Assembly: GCF_011045015.1 (NCBI RefSeq)
Contig: NZ_JAAKZY010000095.1
Span: forward strand, 1-37,338
Direction: 5' to 3'
Length of the DNA stretch: 37,338 nt
DNA from: Streptomyces scabichelini
Lineage (GTDB): Bacteria > Actinomycetota > Actinomycetes > Streptomycetales > Streptomycetaceae
The notes under the pieces are model-generated. The model did not search any database and was not told the origin of the DNA. It saw only the letters and a list, made by a program, of their open reading frames with translations. The position numbers were made by a program, and so were the translations under genes. The number at the start of each line of letters is the position of its first letter. Position 1 is the stretch's first letter. Positions 23,766 through 32,243 of this stretch are shown here, one piece after another.

Positions 23766-23870
23766 TCCGCTGGGGCGCACCTTGTCCGGAATGCGCCCCA
23801 ACATCCCCTGGCCTCAACGGAGTTGCTCCGCTAGGTTCCGGCGGACATCTGCGTTTACAGGGGAGTGTGC

Positions 23871-25313
23871 ATGCGCAAGACACTCAGATGGCTGCTGTCG
23901 CTCGTGGTGCTCATAGGCACCCTGAGCACGGCCGGCGCGGCCACCGCCGCCCAGCCGGAAGCCACCGCCGCCCAGCCGGAGGCAACCGCCGACATCAAGG
24001 ACCGTCTCCTCGCGATACCGGGCATGAGCCTGATCGAGGAGAAGCCCTACACCGGCTACCGCTACTTCATCCTCAACTACACCCAGCCGATCGACCACCG
24101 GCACCCGTCGAAGGGCACGTTCAAGCAGCGCATCACGGTGCTGCACAAGGACACGGCCCGCCCGACGGTCTTCTTCACCAGCGGCTACAACGTCTCGACG
24201 ACGCCGCGCCGCAGCGAGCCGACCCAGATCGTGGACGGCAACCAGATCTCGATGGAGTACCGCTTCTTCACTCCGTCCCGCCCCGACCCGGCCGACTGGT
24301 CCAAGCTCGACATCTGGCAGGCGGCCAGCGACCAGCACCGCGTCTTCAAGGCCCTCAAGAAGGTCTACGACAAGAAGTGGCTCTCCACGGGCGGTTCGAA
24401 GGGCGGCATGACCGCCACGTACTACGAGCGCTTCTACCCGCGTGACATGGACGGCGTCGTCGCGTACGTCGCCCCCAACGACGTGGTGAACAAGGAGGAC
24501 TCGGCATACGACGAGTTCTTCGCGACCGTCGGCACCAAGGAGTGCCGCGACAGGCTGAACGCCGTGCAGCGCGAGGCGCTCGTACGCCGTGAGTCGCTGG
24601 AGAAGCGCTACAAGGAGTACGCGGCGGCAGAGGGCCTGACCTTCAACACGGTCGGCAGCCTGGACAAGGCGTACGAGGCCGTCGTGCTCGACTACGTGTG
24701 GGGCTTCTGGCAGTACAGCCTGCTCGGCGACTGCGGCACGATCCCGGCGGACGCCGCGAACGCCACCGACGACGAGATCTGGACCACGGTCGACACGATC
24801 ACCGGCTTCTCGTCCTACTCCGACCAGGGCCTGGAGCCGTACACGCCGTACTACTACCAGGCGGGTACGCAGCTCGGGGCGCCGACGATCGAGTTCCCGC
24901 ACATCGAGTCGAAGCTGATCCGGTACGGCTACCAGCCGCCGCGGAACTTCGTGCCGCGCGACATCCCCATGAAGTTCCAGCCGGGGGCGATGCGCGACGT
25001 CGACACCTGGGTCAAGCACAACGCCCACCAGATGCTGTACGTGTACGGCGAGAACGACCCGTGGGGCGCCGAGCCGTTCCACCTGGGCAAGGGCGCCCGT
25101 GACTCGTACATCTTCACGGCTCCCGGGGCGAACCACGGCGCCAACGTCGCCGGCCTCGTCGCCGACGAGAAGGCCCTCGCCACGGCCCGCATCCTGGAGT
25201 GGGCGGGCGTCGCCTCCGCCACGGTCCAGTCGGACCCGTCGAAGGCGAAGCCGCTGGCCAAGTACGACGCCAAGCTGGACAAGCGCAACGTGGAGCGCCA
25301 GCTGAGGCCGTAA
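23871..25313 (+). CDS. Secreted tripeptidyl aminopeptidase-type serine peptidase (PS-10, family S37)
   Basis: A 480-residue extracellular peptidase. The ATG at 23871 has GGGGAG five bases upstream (an in-frame GTG at 23865 lies inside that site). A Sec signal (MRKTLRWLLSLVVLIG) is followed by a doubled AAQPEAT segment (24-base direct repeat near 23939-23990), probably a short linker or propeptide. The body matches the PS-10/S37 family: TQPIDHRHP, the nucleophile elbow GGSKGGM with Ser176, Asp396 in YGENDPWG and His422 in GANHGAN. Known Streptomyces members (PS-10 of S. mobaraensis type) remove tripeptides from protein N termini and help break down or mature extracellular proteins. It is a single gene, ended by a two-way hairpin shared with the convergent lipoprotein gene. 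Confidence 0.9.
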   Translation: MRKTLRWLLSLVVLIGTLSTAGAATAAQPEATAAQPEATADIKDRLLAIPGMSLIEEKPYTGYRYFILNYTQPIDHRHPSKGTFKQRITVLHKDTARPTVFFTSGYNVSTTPRRSEPTQIVDGNQISMEYRFFTPSRPDPADWSKLDIWQAASDQHRVFKALKKVYDKKWLSTGGSKGGMTATYYERFYPRDMDGVVAYVAPNDVVNKEDSAYDEFFATVGTKECRDRLNAVQREALVRRESLEKRYKEYAAAEGLTFNTVGSLDKAYEAVVLDYVWGFWQYSLLGDCGTIPADAANATDDEIWTTVDTITGFSSYSDQGLEPYTPYYYQAGTQLGAPTIEFPHIESKLIRYGYQPPRNFVPRDIPMKFQPGAMRDVDTWVKHNAHQMLYVYGENDPWGAEPFHLGKGARDSYIFTAPGANHGANVAGLVADEKALATARILEWAGVASATVQSDPSKAKPLAKYDAKLDKRNVERQLRP

Positions 25314-25335
25314 GGCAACAGTCGGCAACTCCCGT

Positions 25336-25382
25336 GCTGCGCCCGCCCGTTGAGCCCGTTGGCTACAGCGGGCGGGCGCAGC
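25336..25382. terminator. Bidirectional terminator hairpin between peptidase and lipoprotein genes
   Basis: GCTGCGCCCGCCCG (25336-25349) and CGGGCGGGCGCAGC (25369-25382) are perfect 14-bp arms. The right arm lies within the last codons of the lipoprotein gene. It can serve both convergent transcripts. Confidence 0.75.
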
Positions 25383-25998
25383 CCACCGGCTTGGACCCGC
25401 CGAGCTGGACGTACAGGGACGTCGACGACGGACAGTCGCTACGCTCCTCCACCGCCGAAGTCACCTTGTACTCGGGCGACTTCTCGCCCTTGCCGTCACA
25501 CGGCGTCTCGCGAACCTGGCCCTCGCTCGCGCTGTAGACGCAGTCGCCGACGATCGTGCGGGGGCCTCCGCCGCCGCCCGGGTCGCCGGGGTGCGGGGCT
25601 TGCAGGTTGCGCATACAGGCGTACCCCTGCGGGACCGCGCCGTCGCCGTCCTCGTCCGCGGACGGCTTCTGTTCGCTGATGTGCAGCACGAAGTCCGTGG
25701 TGGCGGGGCATGACGGGCCCTCGCTCACCTTGCCGTCGTGGCGCGCGACGACCCGCGCCGCCGCCCGCTCACTGGTGCACGACACCTCGGTGAACGACGC
25801 ACGCCCGAACGAACTGCACTCATCGACCGCGAGGAACTCCGTCCCGAACCCGGAGGCCCGCGTCGGCGTCACCCTCCCGCTCTCGTCGAGCCGCCCGTCC
25901 CCGGAATCCCCGGACCCCGACAGCCGCTCGCACCCGGTGAGCGCCGCCACCAGCATCAGCAGCGCGCACACCACCCCCACACACCGTGCCTCGCGCAT
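25363..25998 (-). CDS. Lipoprotein of unknown function
   Basis: A 211-residue protein. The ATG at 25998 is preceded by GGGGGGAG five bases away. A type II signal peptide ends in the lipobox LTGC, so Cys22 or so is lipid-bound and the protein sits on the outer face of the membrane. The rest contains eight or more Cys spaced through the chain (DECSSF, VSCTSE, PSCPAT, YACMRN, GDCVYS, TPCDGK, SDCPSS, VGCARP), suggesting several disulphides, and two similar halves with a 'C-x5-8-V-x2-[TV]-x-C-D/S' rhythm, as in Streptomyces lipoproteins with paired DUF-like septum-formation or LppU-type domains. I cannot name the family. It has no catalytic motif. It is convergent with the peptidase gene. Confidence 0.78.
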   Translation of the reverse strand: MREARCVGVVCALLMLVAALTGCERLSGSGDSGDGRLDESGRVTPTRASGFGTEFLAVDECSSFGRASFTEVSCTSERAAARVVARHDGKVSEGPSCPATTDFVLHISEQKPSADEDGDGAVPQGYACMRNLQAPHPGDPGGGGGPRTIVGDCVYSASEGQVRETPCDGKGEKSPEYKVTSAVEERSDCPSSTSLYVQLGGSKPVGCARPL

Positions 25999-26137
25999 GA
26001 CACTCCCCCCGAATACCCCCGCCCAGCGTGACCCGCCACGACGGGCCACGCCAGATGTGCGGGGTGCTTTGCGTAATGTGGTGACAGTACGCCTGGTGTG
26101 CGGCGTACGCGCGGTACGGCGGATTGATGAGCTAGGT

Positions 26138-26270
26138 GGCCTTGGTTAAGTCCGGTGCGGTACCGCGCCCCGTAAGGGGCGCGGGGCAGTATCGATATGC
26201 GGCTCCGCCGCGTGGGCGCGACCAGCCCCCACCGGCCCGCAGGCTCATCACCGTTCTTCCAGCGGAGTGC
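26138..26270 (-). repeat. Dispersed intergenic repeat, copy 2
   Basis: Shares with copy 3 (34796-34903) the left part GGCCTTNGTTAAGTCC, the perfect hairpin GCGCCCC-GTAA-GGGGCGC, GCGCGACCAGCCCCCACCGG, and the right end ACCGTTCTT-CAGCGGAG. It also has the GCGGCTCCGCCGC module that copy 3 lacks. It ends exactly at the stop codon of the GH3 gene, so in the gene's direction it lies directly downstream and may act as terminator. Confidence 0.7.
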
Positions 26271-28109
26271 TCAGTAACTCAGCCCATGCCCGATCGGATA
26301 CAGCACCCGCGCCGGATCGTCCGCCCGCTGTACCGGAACCGGCAGCCTGCCCGCCGGATCGACGCGGCCCGCGATCACCCGTGCCGCGGCGCGCAGCTCG
26401 ACGTCCGTCCAGGAGTACGTGGCCAAGTAGGCCTTGACGCCGGGCAGTTGGGCCACGTCGTACGGATTGCGGATGGCGAGCGCGACCACCGGACGGCCGG
26501 TCGCGAGCAACTCGTCGACGAGCGTCTTCTGGGAGCCGGCCGCCGTGACGTTGTACGTGCCGACGATCACCGCGTCCGCGTCCTGAGCCGCCGCCACCGC
26601 CTTCGCGATGGTCGCCGCGGAGGGGGCCGTACCGGTGGAGAGCGCGGTGGCGCTGAAGCCCAGCTCCGTGAGCGCCGTGGCGAGCACGGTCGTGGGCGGG
26701 CCGGTGGTGCCGGACGGCGAGGCGGGGTCGGCGCCCACCACGAGCACCTTCTTCCGCTTCCGGCTGGAAAGCGGCAGCAGGCCTTCCGAGTTGACCAGCA
26801 GCGTCGTCGTACGGTCGGCGATCCGGTCGGCCGCCTTGAGGTGCGCCGGGGTGCCGACCGTGCGGTCGACGCCGCGATGGGAGACGTACGGATCCTTCAG
26901 CAGTCCCAGCCTGTCCTTCAGCCGCAGGACGCGCAGGATCGACTCGTCGAGGCGCGCCTCGGTCAGCTCGCCACCGCGGACGGCCTGGAGGACCGCGTTC
27001 CAGGCGACGTCCAGCTTCGGCGGGTTGAGGAGCTGGTCGACACCGGCCTTGAGCGCGAGCACCGGCACGCGGTCGTCGCCGTACTTCGTGCGGACGCCCT
27101 CCATCCCGAGCGAGTCCGTCACCACGACCCCGTCGTAGCCGAGCTGTTCGCGCAGGATGCCGGTGAGGATCGGGCGCGAGAGGGTGGCCGGATCGCCGGA
27201 CGGATCGAGTGCCGGGACCATGATGTGCGCGGTCATGATCGAGTCGATACCGGCGGCGATGGCCGCACGGAACGGCGGCGCGTCCAGTTCCGCCCACTGC
27301 GCCTCGGTGTGCTCGATGACCGGGAAGCCGTAGTGGCTGTCGGTCTCGGTGTCGCCGTGGCCCGGGAAGTGCTTCGACGTCGCCGCGACCGAGGCGCTCT
27401 GGTAGCCCTTCACCTGGGCGGCGACCATGGCGGCCACGGCCCGCGGATCGGCGCCGAAGGAGCGTACGCCGATGACCGGGTTGGCCGGGTTCACGTTCAC
27501 GTCGGCGACCGGCGCGTAGTCCTGGCGGATGCCCATCGCGTGCAGCTCCGCGCCGCCGATCTGCCCGGCCCTGCGGGCGTCGGAGCGCGAACTGCCCGCG
27601 CCCAGGGCCATCGCGCCCGGCAGGAGCGTCGCGGGCTTGCCCACGCGGGCGACGATGCCGTGTTCCTGGTCGGTGGAGATGAGGACGGGCAGCCCGCGGG
27701 GCTGCGCGAGGCTCGCCTCCTGGATCCCGTTCGACAGGTCGGCGATCTGGTGCGGGTCACGCGTGTTGTGCGCCCAGGCGAAGTAGATGATCCCGCCCAC
27801 CCGGTACTGGGCGATCAGCTCGGCGGCCGTCCGTACGCCGATCTCCTTGAGGTTCGCGTCGATGTCGGCCTGGTCGGGTGCGGTCGCCGAGTGCCCGTAC
27901 ACCCGCATCACGAAGAGCTGGCCGACCTTCTCTTCGAGGGTCATACGGGAGATGAGGGCGCGCAGTCGCCTGTCGTGCCGCTTGCCGTCGTCCGCTCGGG
28001 CGGGAGTGCCGCCGACGGCGACGGCCGCCGCCGTACCCGCGGTCGCGGCGAGCAGCGTACGTCTGGAGGTGCGGTGCGGTGTGCCGGACTTCCTCGTGCG
28101 TGCGTACAC
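26271..28109 (-). CDS. Tat-exported glycoside hydrolase family 3 enzyme (beta-N-acetylglucosaminidase-like)
   Basis: A 612-residue extracellular glycosidase. The GTG at 28109 has GGAAGGAG five bases upstream and gives an N terminus with a Tat motif, SRRTLL (15-20), followed by a hydrophobic Ala-rich stretch. The TIM-barrel domain (about 50-390) has MTLEEKVGQLF, the NagZ-type loop KHFPGHGDTE (246-255) carrying the His/Asp pair used as acid/base, and the nucleophile Asp332 in VVVTDSLGMEGV. A second alpha/beta domain (about 430-612) ends PIGHGLSY, as in two-domain GH3 proteins. The KHFPGHGDT loop points to N-acetylglucosamine-type substrates (cell wall or chitin fragments). The gene stands alone, with a candidate promoter at 28178-28206 and repeat copy 2 after its stop. 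Confidence 0.92.
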   Translation of the reverse strand: MYARTRKSGTPHRTSRRTLLAATAGTAAAVAVGGTPARADDGKRHDRRLRALISRMTLEEKVGQLFVMRVYGHSATAPDQADIDANLKEIGVRTAAELIAQYRVGGIIYFAWAHNTRDPHQIADLSNGIQEASLAQPRGLPVLISTDQEHGIVARVGKPATLLPGAMALGAGSSRSDARRAGQIGGAELHAMGIRQDYAPVADVNVNPANPVIGVRSFGADPRAVAAMVAAQVKGYQSASVAATSKHFPGHGDTETDSHYGFPVIEHTEAQWAELDAPPFRAAIAAGIDSIMTAHIMVPALDPSGDPATLSRPILTGILREQLGYDGVVVTDSLGMEGVRTKYGDDRVPVLALKAGVDQLLNPPKLDVAWNAVLQAVRGGELTEARLDESILRVLRLKDRLGLLKDPYVSHRGVDRTVGTPAHLKAADRIADRTTTLLVNSEGLLPLSSRKRKKVLVVGADPASPSGTTGPPTTVLATALTELGFSATALSTGTAPSAATIAKAVAAAQDADAVIVGTYNVTAAGSQKTLVDELLATGRPVVALAIRNPYDVAQLPGVKAYLATYSWTDVELRAAARVIAGRVDPAGRLPVPVQRADDPARVLYPIGHGLSY

Positions 28110-28177
28110 GTGCGCTCCTTCCGGAGAGGGCCGGGGCCCGTGGAGGGGCGAGCATGAAGGAAACTTCCGAGGAGTCA

Positions 28178-28206
28178 CGGATATCCAGAAAATTACTGCC
28201 GGTCAA
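28178..28206 (-). promoter_or_regulatory. Candidate promoter of the GH3 gene
   Basis: On the minus strand TTGACC (28206-28201) and TATCCG (28183-28178) are 17 bases apart. The spacer is unusually A/T-rich for this genome (AGTAATTTTCTGG). An 8-bp palindrome GGATATCC overlaps the -10. The start site would lie about 60 bases before the GTG. Confidence 0.38.
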
Positions 28207-28251
28207 GAGCCCGGACGGGTCCGGACGGGTCCGGACGAGCCCGGGCTCTTG
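28204..28251 (-). terminator. Terminator hairpin after the DUF4132 gene with 10-bp repeats in the loop
   Basis: CAAGAGCCCGG (28204-28214) and CCGGGCTCTTG (28241-28251) are perfect 11-bp arms starting 14 bases after the DUF4132 stop. The loop is built of the 10-mer CCGGACGGGT, twice, plus a variant CCGGACGAGC (28211-28240). Its far end abuts the -35 box of the GH3 gene. Confidence 0.65.
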
Positions 28252-28264
28252 CCCCACGCAGTCG

Positions 28265-31200
28265 TCAGAGCTGGCTGAGGACCGTACGGTCGGTGATCTT
28301 CGTGTCGTCCGCGAGCATCAGCGCCTTGCTGAGGATCAACGACAGCATCCGGTCACCGTCGAACGGCAGACCCGTATCGGGTGAGGACTCGGGAACGCTG
28401 TCCGGGACGATGCAGAGGTACCGGTCGCCCGGAACCATCAGGACGTTCCCGGACCGCAGGTGGATCTTGTACGTGTGCAGCGCGCCCTTGACGTGCAGGA
28501 AGCGGCCCTCGACATGGCACCGGTCGCCTACGGCCAGCCGCGGCAGCAGCCGCACCAGCAGGTCATGGCGGGTCCGGGCGGTCTCGTTCAGCTCGCCGAA
28601 GCTGTAGGAGGACCAGTACTCCTGGTAGCGGCCCTCGGGACCGCCGTCCTGCCACGTCGGGTCGTTGCCGACGCTCGCGACGCCGACGAACAGGTCCACG
28701 TCCCGCAGGATCTCGCTGAACACCTGGGCCGGTATCTCCTCCAGCGGCAGCGGTGCCACCTGCCCCGAAGGGCCGCGGCCGTGCATGGAGAACCCGTGGC
28801 CGTCCGAGGTGCCTATCAGATTGCCCGGGGCGTCGATCGCGTAGAACCGCACCTGGTCGGCGGCCAGCAGTGCGTAGGCACCCGAGTCGGTGGCCTCCGC
28901 ACGGTCCGGCGCGCCCTCGCCGCGTACCCAGTACTCCGCGCGCAGCCCCCACTCGGGCAGTTCGCGAACGGTGGGCGGATAGTAGTAGTCCGGCTGGCAC
29001 ATGCGCAGTTCCGCGTCCCGCCAGCCGCGTTCCGCCGCCAGGGAACGGAACGGGTACTGGCGCAGAACGTGGCCCGCGAAACGGTTGGAATAGCTGCCCG
29101 TGCGGCGTTCCGCGTCGGTGAGCAGGTAGACCTCGCGGTGGGCCTGCTTGAAGGGCTGGGTGACGCCTTCCTTCTCCAGCCGGTCCCGCCAGGCCAGCAC
29201 CTCCTCGACGGGGCGGCCCACCGGATGCCACAGACGCACGGTGCCCTCCCCCGTGACCGGCTCACCCGACAGATCCCGCAGTGCGCCCTCGGAGTATCCG
29301 CAGGCTGTCCCATCGAGCGTCCAGAGCAGACGGCGGGCGAGCGTGCCGACCAGTGGATGGTCGAGGTACCGCTCCCGCCAGATGGCCGACGCCCATTCCC
29401 GGTGGGCGAGGAACTGCCGGTCCAGGCGCTTCGTCAGCGCGGTCAGCATCGCGTTGATGTCCTTGGCCGCCGCCTTGAGCTCCTTCAGCTCCTCGGAATG
29501 GTCGCGCCGTACGGCGGCCGGCACCGACTTGACCGCCTTGCCCGCGGCGTTCCGCCAGCGCAGGACCGCCCGGCCGTCGTCGACCACCAGTTCCGCCCGT
29601 ACGTCACCGAAGTGCACGACCCGGCGGCCGGTCTCCGACAGCCCGTACGTGGGCACGGCCAGTTCCTCGATCTCCTCACGGCCGAGCCCCAGGGCCTTGG
29701 CACGCTCCTCAAGACCGGCCTCGAGGAGGTTGAGGGTGGACTTGTAGGTCACCCGCGCGGTGAGCCGGGCCAGCTCCGCGAGAGCCGCCTCCCCCTCCAT
29801 CCGGCACAGCGCGGTCGCGCACGCGTTGGCGAGCTTCGGGAAGCCCGGCCCGACACCCGGCACCTTCCGCAGCGACTTCTCCAGCACCACACCCAATCCG
29901 CTTGCCGTCCGCGGGTGTCCGGGCAGAAACGACACCAGCCATACGAGACCGCGGGCCGCGTTGTTGTTGTACGGGTCGTGGTCGAAGTCCTTCTCCAGCG
30001 GCAGCGTGCGCGGAGCGCCCACCAGCGCCAGCCAGCTCAGCGACCGTTCCGCGAACTCCCGCGTGTCCACCTCGGCGAGGAGCGCGCGCCCTTTCCGCTC
30101 CCAGGCCGTGCTGGGCCGGGCCGCCGTCGCCGTCACGGCGTGCGCGACCAGTTCGGTCCACGCGGTCGGCAGGGCCGCCAGCTCGGCGAGTGCGTGCTCC
30201 GACCACTGGTCACCGACGTTGAGCACCGGGTGGCGGTCGGCGAGTAACCGCACCACCTCCCGCAGCTCGGTCTTCTTGCTGAATCTGCCGAAGTAACGCC
30301 GCAGCGTCGCGCCGACGTTCACCGGTATGTCCCGCCCTGAGGCCAGTTCCACCCATGCCGTCTCGACGCCGCCCGAACGCCAGAACACATCCCTCGGGTC
30401 GCCCTCGAGGAACTTCTGCCGCTCCGCCGACATGAGATCGTCCGGCGTGCCCGGCGCCAGCATCGCGTGCATCAGGGCAACTCTGTCTCGGCGCTCCTGA
30501 GTCCCGGCCGTTCGGTAGACCTCGGCGCAGCGCTCCGCCAGGCGGTGCCGTACATCATCGGGCAGCGCCCGCAGAAACGGCATCCTTTGCTCAGCGAACA
30601 TGATGTGCGCGAGCACCATTTCGCAGGCCGCCGTCAGGTCATCGCGTTCGACGACCACACGCAACATGGCCTCGAGTTCCTCGACGTCCAGGGGCTCCAG
30701 TGGGGGTGACAGCAGCACCGCCCGCATCCAGAGGGCCGCTTCTCGCCGTTCCCGCGCCTCGGCCGTCTCGTACAGCTCGACGCAGTGCCGCTCCAGGCGG
30801 TGCCGGACTTCTCGGGGCAGAGCCCGCAGACGCTCCACCGCCGGACCATACGTACTGTGCGCGAGCACGGCCTCGCAGTCCGCCGAGTCGTCGCGTCCGG
30901 CGACCTCCCACACCATGGCCTTGAGTTCGGAGTAGATCGAGAGGGACGTCGGGAGCCACGACAGCATCGTGAACATCCAGAGGGCTGCTTCTCGTCGATT
31001 CCGCGCCTCGGCCGCATCTGCTGCATCTTCCGCCCCGGCCGCCTCGTACAACGTGAGGCCGTGTTCCGACAGGCGCCTCCGGACACCTACGGGCAAGACC
31101 AGCAGACGCCGCACCGCCTGAAGGGGCTCCTTGGCCGCGAGGACCATCTCACCGGCCGCCGCCAAGTCGTCGCGTCGGACAGCGGCCAGCACCGCGGTCT

Positions 31201-31513
31201 CGAACCCGTCGCGTTCCAGAAGGTCCAGTTGGCTCGACAACAGCGCCGCGTGCGCTGCGAGAATCCGTTCCCGTCTCTCCTGTGCCTCGGCCGTCCCGTA
31301 CAGCTCGACGCAGTGCCGGGCCAGCCGGCGCCGGACGTCTTTGGGTAAGGTCCGCAGACGTTCCATCGCCCGGGGGCGTTCTTCGGGCAGTTCCATGGCC
31401 GCGAGCACCGTGTCGCCTGCCGCTCCGAGGTCGTCTCTTCCGACAGCGGCCAGGACTGTGACCTCGAACTCGTCGAACCCGTCGGACTCGTGGGACTCGT
31501 CGATGTTCCTCAT
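28265..31513 (-). CDS. Large DUF4132 protein with four N-terminal repeats, two TTA codons
   Basis: A 1082-residue protein without signal peptide or membrane segments. The C-terminal half matches DUF4132 (family of E. coli MolR, function unknown): YGLSETGRRVVHFGDVRAEL, a helical block, REVYLLTDAERR, FAGHVLRQYPFRSLA, and the end block IRDVDLFVGVASVG-like DVDLFVGVASVGNDPTWQ with HVKGALHTYKIHLRSGN. Residues 13-360 are four tandem repeats of about 83 to 94 residues, each with 'E-V-A-x-R-D-D-L-A-A-A-x-E-x-V-L-A', then 'LRxLPxxVRxRLxxxCxExYxTA', then 'ERRxxxxxMxAxL'. The ATG at 31513 overlaps the stop of the preceding gene (TGATG), so the two are translationally coupled. Codons 56 and 423 are TTA (31346-31348, 30245-30247), pointing to bldA-dependent translation. 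Confidence 0.85.
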   Translation of the reverse strand: MRNIDESHESDGFDEFEVTVLAAVGRDDLGAAGDTVLAAMELPEERPRAMERLRTLPKDVRRRLARHCVELYGTAEAQERRERILAAHAALLSSQLDLLERDGFETAVLAAVRRDDLAAAGEMVLAAKEPLQAVRRLLVLPVGVRRRLSEHGLTLYEAAGAEDAADAAEARNRREAALWMFTMLSWLPTSLSIYSELKAMVWEVAGRDDSADCEAVLAHSTYGPAVERLRALPREVRHRLERHCVELYETAEARERREAALWMRAVLLSPPLEPLDVEELEAMLRVVVERDDLTAACEMVLAHIMFAEQRMPFLRALPDDVRHRLAERCAEVYRTAGTQERRDRVALMHAMLAPGTPDDLMSAERQKFLEGDPRDVFWRSGGVETAWVELASGRDIPVNVGATLRRYFGRFSKKTELREVVRLLADRHPVLNVGDQWSEHALAELAALPTAWTELVAHAVTATAARPSTAWERKGRALLAEVDTREFAERSLSWLALVGAPRTLPLEKDFDHDPYNNNAARGLVWLVSFLPGHPRTASGLGVVLEKSLRKVPGVGPGFPKLANACATALCRMEGEAALAELARLTARVTYKSTLNLLEAGLEERAKALGLGREEIEELAVPTYGLSETGRRVVHFGDVRAELVVDDGRAVLRWRNAAGKAVKSVPAAVRRDHSEELKELKAAAKDINAMLTALTKRLDRQFLAHREWASAIWRERYLDHPLVGTLARRLLWTLDGTACGYSEGALRDLSGEPVTGEGTVRLWHPVGRPVEEVLAWRDRLEKEGVTQPFKQAHREVYLLTDAERRTGSYSNRFAGHVLRQYPFRSLAAERGWRDAELRMCQPDYYYPPTVRELPEWGLRAEYWVRGEGAPDRAEATDSGAYALLAADQVRFYAIDAPGNLIGTSDGHGFSMHGRGPSGQVAPLPLEEIPAQVFSEILRDVDLFVGVASVGNDPTWQDGGPEGRYQEYWSSYSFGELNETARTRHDLLVRLLPRLAVGDRCHVEGRFLHVKGALHTYKIHLRSGNVLMVPGDRYLCIVPDSVPESSPDTGLPFDGDRMLSLILSKALMLADDTKITDRTVLSQL

Positions 31514-31914
31514 CAGCCACCCACCAGGGGGACGAGCTTGAGGAAGGTGATCTCGAGGCCCGGCGTCAGCTCGATCTCCTCGTCCAGATCCGTCAGCTGC
31601 CGCTCCCCGGTCAGCACCAGGAACCCGTTCCTCCCGAACGCCGTCACCGCGGCCTCGAATTGCCGCTCCGGGTCGAGCCGCCGCGCTGGATGAAGCGGAC
31701 CGCGCCGGCCGTTCAGCGCCGTCTCCGTTTCCGTCGGCCGCACAAGCCCACGGAACGGTCCCGCAGCCTGTCTCGCGTGAAACTCCGCGACCTCCTGGAA
31801 CACCCGCCTCCTGATCACCTCACGGATACTCAGCCGTTCCTCCGCCGTATCGAGGACCAGTGCCGCTTCGCGCCCCCCGGACGTCGTCTCATCCGTACAC
31901 ATCACTTTCGTCAT
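31513..31914 (-). CDS. Small protein with C-terminal Gly-Gly, beta-grasp (ubiquitin/MoaD-like) candidate
   Basis: A 133-residue soluble protein of no named family. Predicted order from the sequence: strand (AALVLDTAEERL), helix (REVIRRRVFQEVAEFHARQ, 31-49), a polar insert, helix (PERQFEAAVTAFG), strand (GFLVLTGERQ, 97-106), then DEEIELTPGLEITFLKLVPL and the final VGG. The last 30 residues resemble the ends of MoaD and ThiS, where a Leu-x-x-Gly-x-x-[VI] turn leads into a strand and a free Gly-Gly tail used for activation by an E1-like enzyme (family knowledge). Length is above MoaD (about 80). The gene is coupled to the DUF4132 gene by a TGATG overlap. The ATG at 31914 lacks a ribosome site; an in-frame ATG at 31902 is an alternative. 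No E1, JAMM peptidase or sulfurtransferase lies in the window. Confidence 0.72.
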   Translation of the reverse strand: MTKVMCTDETTSGGREAALVLDTAEERLSIREVIRRRVFQEVAEFHARQAAGPFRGLVRPTETETALNGRRGPLHPARRLDPERQFEAAVTAFGRNGFLVLTGERQLTDLDEEIELTPGLEITFLKLVPLVGG

Positions 31915-31960
31915 GCGGAGACGCTAACGCCTGCTACTGACAACGCAGTTGGGCAGAGGG

Positions 31961-32001
31961 GCCGTCATCGGCGCAGTTGGAGGGGGCGCGCCGATGACGG
32001 C
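31961..32001. promoter_or_regulatory. Perfect 14-bp inverted repeat upstream of the Gly-Gly protein gene
   Basis: GCCGTCATCGGCGC (31961-31974) and GCGCCGATGACGGC (31988-32001) are exact reverse complements around 13 bases. It lies 47 bases before the start codon, so it could be an operator or an upstream terminator that isolates the operon. Confidence 0.5.
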
Positions 32002-32220
32002 GTGCTGCCGGCCGCAGGCGGATGGAGAGGGTTGGTCAGCGATCGCAGCCAGCAGCGAGGGCCGACACCGCACTGCGGAGACTCATCCGGCAACTTGCGA
32101 GTTGGACGAAGGGTGGCGCGGATGGGTTCCCCAGATCGCGCCCATTCCCGGAAATTGGTACAGGGGTGCACCACCGTGACCGACGGGGCTGCTGCGGCGC
32201 TGTTTTGGGCCGGGGGTATG

Positions 32221-32243
32221 CACGGGCAGTGCGGGTGCCCGTG
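32221..32243 (-). terminator. Small hairpin downstream of the RidA gene
   Basis: CACGGGC (32221-32227) and GCCCGTG (32237-32243) are perfect 7-bp arms around 9 bases, about 70 bases after the RidA stop. It is a possible terminator of the amine oxidase/RidA operon. Confidence 0.4.

Noticed and set aside
31949..32179. Small plus-strand open frame of 76 codons in the DUF4132 upstream region
   Set aside because: No ribosome site, no family match, and it runs through the 14-bp inverted repeat.
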